From assembly GCA_963971405.1 (NCBI GenBank), contig OZ020486.1, positions 4,898,001-4,962,000 of the forward strand: a DNA stretch of 64,000 nucleotides, in the 5' to 3' direction. Below the pieces are notes generated by a model that searched no databases, was not told the DNA's origin, and saw nothing but the letters and a program-made list of their open reading frames with translations. The stretch is from Psococerastis gibbosa. Taxonomy: Eukaryota > Arthropoda > Insecta > Psocodea > Psocidae. The position numbers and the translations under genes are program-made. The number at the start of each line of letters is the position of its first letter. Position 1 is the stretch's first letter. Shown here in pieces: positions 53,829-62,381 of this stretch.

Positions 53829-54405
53829 AACTCTATTCCTGGCCTGAACGCTCTTAAGTTAACTTTCTACTTTCAAGTTGATCCATTTTATAACACAGTA
53901 TGGTAGGATGAAAATTTTATAAATTTCTCAAATTCAAGAAACGCATTAATAATATTTATAACAATAAATATTGCTTTGATTTTGTTCTATGATGATCCTA
54001 AAACCGTTCCACTAACGTTGCTACAGTAGTTGAAGACAATTAACTAACATTCAGAAAATTTTAACTTTAATTTTGACATTGGAGTCGTGAATTTGTAAAA
54101 AGTGCAACAGATCGACAATTTTAGCTAAATAAATAAGCAATGTCCACTTGTGACCTTTATGCATTAAATTTGGAATGGAACCCCCATAAGTTTTGTGTAT
54201 ACAAACACATGCAAAGTAGTTCTATCTGATTTGAAAATGCAGCATTGGGAATTTACATGGAGAGGCGGGACTTGGTAAAGCATTATGGGATATTTTCATG
54301 TGCATTTGCAAACTTTTCTGGGCGAACAGTACCATGGAACTACTCATATACTATTTATCTCGGTACGTATACTAATTGATAAAATAGGAAAGCATGTACG
54401 GTACA

Positions 54406-55125
54406 TTGCAGTATTAAATGGTATACGTATATCAAGTACAATCTAACACTGACATTAAATTAACTTCGGTTGAAGAGGGGACCTCCTCGTTATAGCCGAA
54501 AATTAGAGGATATAAATAAATAAATAAATAAATAATAACTTTAATATAGCCAAGACCACCCTAGCGGAGTTAGGGCCATAAGGCCCTCTCTTACACTGAA
54601 CTAGGGGTCAGCAACAAAAACAGCATATATATGCAGTACAATGTTCCAATAATTCAAAAGATATAGTTCTGAGTTCGAATCACACCAAGCCCAGTTTTTC
54701 TATATCCTCTAATTTTCGGTTAAGCATGTACGGGTTCACTCGTTCACTCACTTTCTTTTGTTGCATGAATGTAAGGTGGTAATTATGACCTTTACTGTGT
54801 AGAAAAAATAATAGGATCGAAAAAATTGACGCCGTCCTATAGGTGCGAGGCAGGAAAGTACAATACCTATTCAAAAGAGCTGTGTTTATGGTTGGGGCAG
54901 CTTTTGTGATGATCAGCCTCAAAGAAAACAAAGTGTTGTTCATCAATCATATAGACTGCAATCAACGCGAACAAAGTGTGTTTTTCTGCCTATCTTTGTG
55001 GTATAGAGTGACTACCTACAATAATAAAGCCGGAAATAGTACCATACAAACAAAGGGGTCTAGCAAAGGAGCCTAGACCGTAGTTAAGTCTAGTTAATAA
55101 ACTCAAATTTGCTGTTGTAGAATAC
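54406..55125. other. No gene recognised apart from a SINE-B fragment
   Basis: An 88-codon and a 77-codon open frame overlap here on opposite strands. Neither shows a domain. Confidence 0.4.
54512..54606 (-). repeat. SINE-B 3' half
   Basis: (AAAT)n, CTAGCGGAGTTAGGGCCATA, AGGCCCTCTCTTACACTGAA: the hairpin and tail part of SINE-B. The hairpin is GGGCC-TTAT-GGCCC, intermediate between the LINE 3' UTR at 993-1702 and typical SINE-B. Confidence 0.82.
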
Positions 55126-55129
55126 TCAA

Positions 55130-55752
55130 AGAATCACACCAAAATTGTTGCTCGGCAACTGTGATTATTACGTTTATTACTTCATCTGTATTTGCGGAAA
55201 TTGAGTTAACGCATTCCATATCGGTCATATATCATACTTGTAGTTAATATTATTTTACCTTGAAATATTCTACTTTATTCAGTTCAATTATTTATTACCA
55301 ACACATTGTTACTTGGAAACTGTGTTCATTACGTTTATTACTTCATCTGTATTTATGGAAATCGAGTTACCGGTAACTCATTCCATATCAGTCGTGTATC
55401 ATACCTGTAGTTAATATTTACTTACACAGGGTTTCCACATACGTCAATGGTCAATGGTAAATGTGGTATTGACGTTTTAGCAGACATTAAAGACATAGCC
55501 TACTAAAAATGTCTGCTACCACGTCAAAACCACTTTTACCATTGACCATTGACGTATGTGGAAACCCCGCCTTAGAAATATTGTAGTTTATTCAGCTGAA
55601 TTATTTATTACCAACACATTGTTACTTGGAAACTGTGTTTTTTACTTCATATTAATGGAAATTAAGTCAACTCATTTCATAACAGTCACATCATATACAG
55701 TTAATATTTACTTTATAGTTTATTCAATTCAAATATTTATACCCAACACTCA
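55130..55752 (+). repeat. Three-unit tandem array (~165 bp) split by palindromic MITE F2
   Basis: TTATTACCAACACATTGTTA, CTTGGAAACTGTG, TTTATTACTTCATCTGTATT and GTAGTTAATATT recur. Once the 147-bp F2 and its 3-bp duplication are subtracted, unit starts near 55293 and 55607 are ~164 bp apart. The first unit (55130-55290) is the most diverged at its start. Confidence 0.85.
55425..55571. mobile_element. Palindromic MITE F2 (type 1 ends, shared core)
   Basis: 147 bp. CCACATACGTCAATGGTCAA with TGG-AAATG pairs with the inverted right arm ending GTATGTGGAAACCCCGCC. TTA on both sides (55422-55424, 55572-55574). The inner arms hold GACGTTTTAGCAGACATT and AATGTCTGCTACCACGTC. The hairpin stem is over 60 bp. 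Confidence 0.92.
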
Positions 55753-56287
55753 AAAAGTAAATACAAGTTATATAGGCTATCATCTACCGCATACAAGGCA
55801 TTGGCCTGTGAGCTGTTAAACGTTGGCATGTAAGTTTTTTACCTATCAACCTGACAATTAATTATTAAAAATTACAAATTTAAAAAAGTTAATTCAATAT
55901 GAAATCGTCATGTGGGGGGGGGACTAAAAGAGACGAGAAATATAATGAATAGATTAACTTAAATCGGATGGAGGGGGGTAATAACAGTAATAAATTATTA
56001 AACACTGTGGGTACTTTTGTTGATTTTTATCTATAAAAAAGGTATACTGTGTGCTCCTTGTTTAGATGATGCCTCTTACAATGCTATTCTTCACTTTGTG
56101 TATCGATGATTTTCACTATATTAACTTATTCGACAAACTGCCCCATAAGCTCCTGGCATGCCCCAAAATTTATATAACAGCGGCTATCCGTTTTTACCAA
56201 ATTTGTGGCTTCTCGCTCAAAACTATTTGTTTTTAATTCATTATAACGAATCGTTACTAACGATATCGAATGGGTTTCGTAGCAACT
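55753..56287. other. No gene recognised
   Basis: No supported coding frame or repeat match. Confidence 0.4.
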
Positions 56288-56394
56288 GCTGCATACGATA
56301 TATGAGGAGCTCGGTTACAAAAGTGGCCAACTCCATTTTTTTTTTTTTTAAAATATACGACCTTGCAGAAAATTTTAATGTCCACCTGCACGTT

Positions 56395-56550
56395 TTAAAA
56401 TTAAGTGACAAAAGCAACCAGATTGCGCACAGAAGCGCTGATAAGTCTAGGGTTAGCTATAAACTTAATGCAATTTTCAACAGGAAATCCGCTCTCCTAA
56501 AAAATTCTAAAACTTGGAGCTGGCCATGTTTGTAAACAGCCTCCTCATAT
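56395..56550 (+). repeat. Family L repeat (copy 2)
   Basis: AAGTGACAAAAGCAACCAGA, TTGCGCACAGAAGCGCTGAT, AACTTGGAGCTGGCC, TGTTTGTAAACAGCCTCCTC match the copy at 50208. Confidence 0.8.
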
Positions 56551-56765
56551 ATGCTGGTGAATTGTGTCCAGTAATCGAGCGGCGGAGCGTGAGATAATTG
56601 CGAGTATAATGCTTGCAAATATTTATTTAAGTTTTTAAAAAAAGGAACACGTATCATTTTATATAGCAAGTTCTTTCTTCTTTAAAAATAACAAATTTGA
56701 AAACAAAAAGAAAACACGCATCATTATACAATATATAGTACTATGTTATATTTTCTTAAAAAGTA

Positions 56766-57060
56766 GGGCCCTATATTAGACAGGTATTGTCATCCGCCAT
56801 TTTTTATCCATTATAAGTCTGGTGTATAAGCCAAGCATTGGGTGTTTACCTATTTATTTTTAGAAATTTATCGTTACTTATTTATTATCATTTAATAAAG
56901 GCTCAACCAATTAGGGAAGTGTTTAATAAAAAATAATAATAAACCGTGTTTTAGTTCTTTTCAATATTTTTCTTTCTTAACATTTTACATCAATACTTAC
57001 CATATACGAATTGTAGGATAAAAAATGGCGGATGACAATACCCGGGTATATAGTGCCTTA
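56766..57060. mobile_element. MITE with ~45-bp TIR and 8-10 bp target duplication
   Basis: CAGGTATTGTCATCCGCCAT with TTTTTATCC on the left is matched by GGATAAAAAATGGCGGATGA with CAATACCCGGG on the right. TTAAAAAGTA stands at 56756-56765 and 57061-57070. Depending on whether the end is GGGCCC or TAGGGCCC, the duplication is 10 or 8 bp, so Mutator-like or hAT are both possible. Non-coding. Confidence 0.82.
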
Positions 57061-57262
57061 TTAAAAAGTAAACATATGAAAACAAAAAAGAGAACATTTT
57101 AATCCTAAAGTGACGATATTCTTAATTTTCTTGGACTGCGTTGATAACATCATGCGCATACAATCTTATTTGCTCGCGGCTTCCTATAGATTTTAACAAA
57201 GCTCTTAATGCATTTTAAGGATTTTTTTAGTGTAATGCTCGGCCACTGGCCGTATCCAGATT

Positions 57263-57310
57263 TTTTCGGGAGGGATCAATCTGACGTCATAGGAGGTGAA
57301 GTTACCTCAA
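57263..57310 (-). repeat. Family A terminal scrap
   Basis: TCGGGAGGGATCAATCTGACGTCA-like and AGGAGGTGAAGTTACCTC resemble the corresponding part of the reverse copy at 49459-49505. Confidence 0.5.
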
Positions 57311-57321
57311 TATAATTATAA

Positions 57322-57565
57322 GGCGGGGTTTCCACTGACCTCGTATTGCAGAATGTACATGACGTCGACGTGGTAGCAGACATTCTTCTACTGTAGTTGC
57401 AATCTAGCGATTGGTGCCTTCGATTGTGCCTTCTTTTATGGGGCTTAAGAGTCCTTCCTGTCTGATCAGGTGACCCGTCCATTTTGCAAGACAATAAAGA
57501 CTTATTAATGATGTCTGCTACCACGTATGTGCATTCTGCAATGCGAGGTCAATGGAAACCCCGCC
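57322..57565. mobile_element. Palindromic MITE F3 (type 2 ends, shared core) with a LINE piece in its loop
   Basis: GGCGGGGTTTCCACTGACCT with CGTATTGCAGAATG pairs with CATTCTGCAATGCGAGGTC and AATGGAAACCCCGCC. TAA flanks both sides (57319-57321, 57566-57568). The inner arms contain GACGTGGTAGCAGACATT and ATGTCTGCTACCACGT. The loop (about 57388-57490) is a shortened copy of the LINE at 5913-6222. Confidence 0.9.
57388..57490 (-). pseudogene. Internally deleted LINE piece in the F3 loop
   Basis: GTAGTTGCAATCTAGCGATT is joined to GGTGCCTTCGATTGTGCCTT, which are ~135 bases apart in the LINE at 5946-6098. GAGTCCTTCCTGTCTGATCA continues as in that LINE. No frame remains. Confidence 0.85.
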
Positions 57566-57568
57566 TAA

Positions 57569-58090
57569 GTGCTTATTGTACACTGCAAATATTTCGGGAG
57601 GTCGGGAGGGGTCCGGACCCCCAAGACCCACCGCCTACGGCCTTGGTACGAAGTACTGTATCGGTTGCATTAATAATAAATAATAATATAATAATAATAA
57701 ATGTATTTAGTTTCTTCAATATTACATATACAGTGATATAATGAAGTAGGGGTGGCCCAAAGGATTTCTCCCGTGCTGGGGCCCCCTTAATACTAATAAC
57801 TAAGCTAAAACTAATCTAACCTAAACTAAACTAAAACTAAAACTTTATGGATAATAATTAATTTTATGTAGACTCTGAGTAACATCACTAAGTAAGTAAA
57901 TATCATTCAAAATCAGTAAAGTAAAAAAAGAGAGCCATCCCAATGTTTTAGCCGGTTGTTGTGATATTGAAAACAGAATCCCGCACTGCAGTAAATTAGC
58001 TCCTTGTTCAGATATGGCTGAATGACGCCGTCGCCATTGCTATTTGTTATGTGAGCGGGAACTTTTTAAGAAAGTACCTAATTCTAACCC
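57569..58090. other. Unannotated, with AAT-rich run at 57670-57702
   Basis: An AACTAA-type low-complexity stretch lies at 57796-57845. No gene. Confidence 0.4.
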
Positions 58091-58093
58091 TTA

Positions 58094-58469
58094 GGTGCCC
58101 ATTCCATTGACCGGCTAGGGCTATTTCCAACAACGGTGACGTGGTAGCAGACATTCAAGACTAAGGTAGCGTTTCCACCGACCTCGCATTGCAGAATTGA
58201 CGGAAATGTTTATTTTCCTCTATGCCATAGTTAAAATTGATCAATGATCAAACTGTAAAATCGCAAACAAATAAACTAATATTAACAAGTGGGATATGTT
58301 AAGTACAAACATTTTAATAGGTTTCTATAAAAACAAAAATTCTAATTTCCGTCAATGTCATTTGCATTCTGCAATGTGAGGTCGATGGAAACCCTACCTA
58401 AGTCTTGAATGTCTGCTACCACGTCACCGTTGTTGGAAATAGCCCTAGCCGGTCAATGGAATGGGCGCC
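58094..58469. mobile_element. Palindromic MITE F4-outer (type 3 ends, shared core)
   Basis: GGTGCCCATTCCATTGACCG, GCTAGGGCTATTTCCAACAA, CGGTGACGTGGTAGCAGACA pairs almost base for base with its inverted partner at 58402-58469. TTA flanks it (58091-58093, 58470-58472). Without the inner element it is a 139-bp palindrome with an apex of about 3 bases. Confidence 0.92.
58165..58398. mobile_element. Palindromic MITE F4-inner (type 2 ends), inserted at the apex of F4-outer
   Basis: GGTAGCGTTTCCACCGACCT with CGCATTGCAGAAT pairs with ATTCTGCAATGTGAGGTCGA and TGGAAACCCTACC. TAA flanks it (58162-58164, 58399-58401). CAAGAC and GTCTTG of the outer hairpin lie directly outside. The central ~120 bp are AT-rich and lack the GACGTGGTAGC core. 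Confidence 0.92.
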
Positions 58470-58472
58470 TTA

Positions 58473-59270
58473 TGCCGTTGACTCTTCATTGAGTTCCTAC
58501 ACCTTCGGTGCCTAACCCAGGACAAAAGAGTGCCCTAGTAGTGGTTGCTTATTTAGTGGGGGCTACTATTCGCCCCGTCACATAGTCATCCTTGGGCTAC
58601 TGAGGCTTTTTCTAGACAAGTCTGCACCACTAGACTTGCCACCACCCCCTCCGATTATGCCACTGCTTGTTCAAGGACCGTTGTTTCATTATTTTCGCAG
58701 CTAGCAGCCATATCTGGTGGTCTTTTCACCATCCGCCACCTACTACCCCGTTAGTAGCCTGCACTTCAGCTCTAACCCTAGCCTGTACTAACCGGTTTTA
58801 CTGTACATAGAATAAATCACCAAAAAACGGTCCCTCATACAGACTTTGGATGACTGCACACACTCTGAAATAACTTCGCACTTCACGAGGCCGGTTAAAC
58901 ACTTCTTGAGGCTGGCTTCTTGGAAAAAGACGTCCATCAAATTAAACCAACAAAAACTCGCACGCAAACGCTCAATGCTTGAGTTTCCTACACAATTGGT
59001 ATAGGTTGGCATTGTATGCGATGTAATTAATAATAGTGTATTTTGCGGGATTTTAGGTAATTAAAAGAATTATATAGAGGTACTTCTCATTAAGGAACTA
59101 ATTAGCATTAAGGTACAATAGCTGTCTACTTTTATAATTTGTAGGTTTACTGGTAGTTGCATTCAAAGATTATATAAATAATCTAGCTAGTCAGGCACAA
59201 TTGATTCTATCATTCCATTAAGGCATTTGCTTCTTTTATCTGGGATACCTATACGGTATGTCCTTGTGCC
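58473..59270. other. No gene recognised
   Basis: A 74-codon minus-strand frame (58788-59012) has no recognisable domain. No repeat match. Confidence 0.4.
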
Positions 59271-59329
59271 CCAGCAGGGACTGATCCAGCCCATTTCGGG
59301 GATGGGGTAGCCAAGTCGTGGGTCAAAAT

Positions 59330-60036
59330 CAGTGCCGGATTAACCCATGGGCACTTGGGGCACAGGCCCCCGGCCCCCCAGAAATGCCTAAAATTCCGGC
59401 CCCCCCAGAATGAGATATTTTAATTAAAATATAAAAAAAAATAGAATTTAAAAGAAAGTTTTGAAATTGGGAGGAAGTAGTGTTATTATTATTATATATT
59501 TTTTTCCTGCAATGCTGGTAGGTAGATTTATGAGTTTTGGAGGAGGTTGCGACTTGCACCAGAGGCTGACGAAGCGACCTGCTATCGCCCCCCTCCCCTC
59601 CCCCCTTTGGAAGGCAGTTATATTCTTTGCCTCTAACATCTAAGTGTTACAGCACTCAAAATGCGCAAAACCTCACTATTTCAGCCCTATTTTTCAAAAC
59701 TTTTCTCCCGGGGGAAACCCCCGCGGGCCCCCCTTGTCCATAATTATATTGATTCTTTGTCACATGTAGGTAACCTTTCTTGCTCTCAAAATGTGGAAAA
59801 CCCCAATATTTCAGCCCTCTGTCTCCTGAGCAACTTATATGAAAATGGGTGCAGAGGCACCAAATTATACCACTCCTTCGAAAACCTATCGTTACGCCAC
59901 TGACAAGTGCCTCCCCCTTTTATGAGGTCTGGGACCGCCTCTGTCCGGGGCCCGCTCGTCCGCCTCTGATTTGCATCCACGGCCCCCCCCCCCCCATATC
60001 TTGTGCCCCCCCCCCCAGGGATTCATCCGGCACTCG
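59330..60036 (+). mobile_element. hAT-type element nested in family D, CAGTGCCGGATTAA ends
   Basis: Ends CAGTGCCGGATTAACCC and GGGATTCATCCGGCACTC. The perfect 8-bp duplication GTCAAAAT lies at 59322-59329 and 60037-60044, from the D sequence itself. The host part is ~300 bp; the rest is a second hAT element. Confidence 0.9.
59560..59968 (-). mobile_element. hAT-type element, family H (copy 2), second level of nesting
   Basis: Reverse copy of 30420-30796: CAGAGGCTGACGAAGCGACC, TTATATTCTTTGCCTCTAAC, TTACGCCACTGACAAGTGCC, TCTGGGACCGCCTCTG, then a second CGTCCGCCTCTG terminus. Flanks ACTTGCAC and ATTTGCAT match at 6 of 8 positions. Confidence 0.75.
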
Positions 60037-60120
60037 TCAAAATAGGAAAAACATGTAGTATTTACTAAATCAGAGTGTAATAAATTAAGTTACAATAGAT
60101 TTACCATATTTTGGGTTATG

Positions 60121-60429
60121 CTGTGCCCCCTGCTACTTATTACTACGTCTCTCAAGACCCTTTTTATTAATGAAGGTGAAACTGGAAGTTGATGCGGGAA
60201 GATAGATAGATCGATAGAAATAGAAGAAGAAACTTACTTTACTTTTTCGTGTCCGGGGTGGAGACTCCTTGTTTCTGGTCTCAGCCAAACCGACGCCATC
60301 GTCGGTGCATTCACAAAAGAAGAGGAAGGTCTCGTCTCGGTGGTGAAAGGATTATCCGCTAGATGTTTCCACTTAACGTTGCCCGGGGTGCGCCCGATCG
60401 GTTTTTTGTCCACGTTTATAAAACCGATC
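60121..60429. other. No gene recognised
   Basis: A GATAGATAGAT run lies near 60199-60212. A long minus-strand open frame reaching 60707 crosses the LINE remnant below and is its antisense shadow. Confidence 0.4.
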
Positions 60430-60625
60430 TTCGTGGAGGCTCCTTTCTTGTACCCCAAATAGAAGAAGAAGATATAAGGACTCCCGGCAGAAGAAGAAAA
60501 TCCTGAGTGAGTGGTTTGACAAAAGCACGACTTCCCTTTTCCCAGCAATTGCCTCCAAGGGGTCCATATTGTCAAGATGATTGCCAATCTTCGATAGAAA
60601 AGGCATTTAAAGAAGAACAAGAAAA
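60430..60625 (+). pseudogene. LINE reverse transcriptase 3' end
   Basis: With frame breaks the plus strand reads TPGRRRKS, KHDFPFPSNCLQGVHIVKMI and ANLR, then a stop and an AAAGGCATTTAAAGAAGAAC tail. Same lineage as 18330-18625 (TAGRRRTS...IAQMIANLQR). Confidence 0.75.
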
Positions 60626-60789
60626 TATCAAAATCGTGTATCAATAAAAAAAGTACATGAATCACAAAGCTGTGGCCCCTCAAATCCAAAGAGTGTGAGG
60701 GTGGCAAATAAACCTGACAGGAACATTACCTTTGTCAGGTTACTTTCTTAATGAAGAACACAAGGTTACCTTACAATGAAGCGGTAAGA
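60626..60789. other. No recognisable feature
   Basis: No coding or repeat signal, apart from a short CCTGACA...TGTCAGG inverted repeat (about 60712-60740). Confidence 0.4.
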
Positions 60790-61680
60790 TTGACTAGTAT
60801 CTGTACTTGGTTAAGTCATGCTATCGTCTGTTACATTGTGTCTATGACAAGCTTGTCTCAGCTTGTCCATTATCGCTTGTGGCCGGTGTAGGTTAACATC
60901 GAGGATGTATACCAGTTTGCCTATTCAAAAATCAAAATTCATACAAAAACAATACAAATAATGTCCGAAATCCATTGGCATTGGACAAAGGGACTAAGAG
61001 ACTATAGTAGTAGTAGTAGTATTGTTGGACACAGTCCCAGGCCACGGTGTGGGCCCATAGGACAGGGGACCTCCTGATTATAGTGGATTCCGAACGACTT
61101 GGGAAACGCAGTAAAGTCACACGATTATAGTTCGGAGGTGACCAGGACAAGTCCTGCCATGTTTCCCTACCGGCACTGTGCACACTGCCAAGTTATCTGC
61201 TGACCATAATATCTCAAATAAAGCTCTGGTGAAGAAGGAGGTCATCTGTCTATATTCAGACCCATATCGATTTCGATGGCCAGGTGGTAACGTGATGCTT
61301 GCACTTGTGGAGTCTTTACACGCCATGCGATCGGAGACGTGTCGTAACTCAACACGGGTAATAACCTAGTAGTAGTGTTCGTCGGGTTAATAACGACTTA
61401 GGCCCCATATTCGGGCCCATAGAGCGACTCCGACTTGACTGTCCTATGCCAGCCCATAGGACAGTGGACCTCCTGATTATAGTGGATTCCGAACCACTTG
61501 GGAAACACAGTGAAGTCACACGATTATTCGGAGGTGACCAGGACAAGTCCTACCATGTTTCCCTACCGGCACTGTGCACACTACCAAGTTATCTGCATCT
61601 TTGAACCTGCTCTGGTCCGCTGGATTCAACTTGGTAAGGCGGCCGGCAAGGGACTATATAAGTAGGCCTAGGTTTATAAA
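60790..61680 (+). repeat. Family J copy split by a SINE-C compound insertion
   Basis: Left part 60790-60996 matches 13741-13990. The right part from 61648 (AAGGGACTATATAAGTAGGC) matches 13979-14020. AAGGGACTA at 60988-60996 and 61648-61656 is the target duplication. Confidence 0.85.
60997..61647 (-). repeat. Compound SINE-C insertion: two C copies with a SINE-T unit between
   Basis: 61003-61200 is a 5'-truncated SINE-C with a (TAG)n tail. 61272-61368 is tRNA-like SINE-T on the plus strand (GATGGCCAGGTGGTAAC, GCCATGCGATCGGAGACG). 61369-61647 is a nearly complete SINE-C. The whole block shares one target duplication, so it either moved as a unit or was built by later insertions at the SINE tail. 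Confidence 0.8.
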
Positions 61681-62381
61681 CTCCTTCAGTACATAAACAG
61701 GAACCTCACCAAGCTTTGGGGTTTTTGCCATCTATCTTTATAAAAATCATAATTAAACTATTATAAGATTCCCTGGTCAAGTGCGCACAACTTGCCATGA
61801 CTTTTTCTGTTGGCAAGCCTGCCTGCTGGATTGTACATTTTCCCACCATTTTCCACAATTTCATTGTTTATGTTGAAACTCTACAAACTCTTAGTCACAT
61901 TTCCTTTGACCACCTTTCCCCTTTCCTTTGACAGTTCCCCATATTTTTCCTTACGTCTCATCGCTACCGTGATATGAGACGAATAGGGTCATAATGGTGT
62001 ATCGGGTCACAACTTGCCTTTTGCATTTGTTGGGTTCTAAGGTCGAACCCAGGAATTCTGAGAGGGGGGGGGGGAGTTCAGTCAAAGTCAGTTTTAGTGT
62101 TAGTTTTAGCTGTTATTAAGTGTAATTATTATTTTAGTTATTATTAAGTCCTACCCTCGCACACCACAGTTTTGACCTCATTCACCACCATTCACGGATC
62201 GGCCCTTGCTTAGCTTATGGCTTTATCTGTTCTATTTTATTATCTTTGATTCTTTGTTTATTTATTTACATTTTTTTCAAATCGATTTAGTGTTTTCCCT
62301 GCCTTATCCCAGTACCTCCATTAAATTTGGCCTGGGTTCGGTTCATTGAGATTCTTAGCAGCAATATTTTTGTTGTTTCAG
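61681..62381. other. Putative intron or 5' flank of the Pax exon
   Basis: No repeat match. G tract at 62065-62074. Pyrimidine-rich toward its right end, leading into the splice acceptor at 62380-62381. Confidence 0.5.

Larger units (their letters stand above)
52425..54329 (+). mobile_element. Tc1/IS630-type element with ~470-bp terminal inverted repeats
   Basis: 1905 bp flanked by TA (52423-52424 and 54330-54331). Ends CTGCTCGCCCAGAAAAG and CTTTTCTGGGCGAACAG. The inverted repeats span about 52425-52896 and 53858-54329 and are roughly 90% identical by eye, far longer than usual for Tc1/mariner. The centre encodes remnants of a DDE transposase. Not a viable autonomous element as it stands. Confidence 0.9.
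51905..54405 (+). repeat. Family A copy split by a Tc1/IS630-type element
   Basis: Left part 51905-52424 has GCACTAACGG-TTTACTATAAATTC, GTCGCTTGCCCCTTGC, TTGCTTTCCCAACCAAAG. Right part 54330-54405 has ACCATGGAACTACTCAT and AATTGATAAAATAGGAAAGC. Joining them across the single TA target recreates the family A order ATTATTTACCATGAAATTAT found at 4125-4144. The far left end is lost in a TTTA microsatellite. Confidence 0.8.
59277..60120 (-). mobile_element. Family D MITE, split by a hAT element
   Basis: CAGGGACTGATCCAGCCC, a G-rich segment and GTGGGTCAAAAT lie left of the insertion. GTCAAAATAGGAAAAACATG, ACTAAATCAGAGTGTAATAA and AATAGATTTACCATATT lie right. Together they reproduce the reverse D order seen at 35069-35217. 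The right-hand terminus is blurred. Confidence 0.8.

Noticed and set aside
60234-60707. 157-codon minus-strand frame
   Set aside because: Antisense to the plus-strand LINE 3' end at 60430-60625; hydrophobic composition comes from GAA/TTC-rich sequence.
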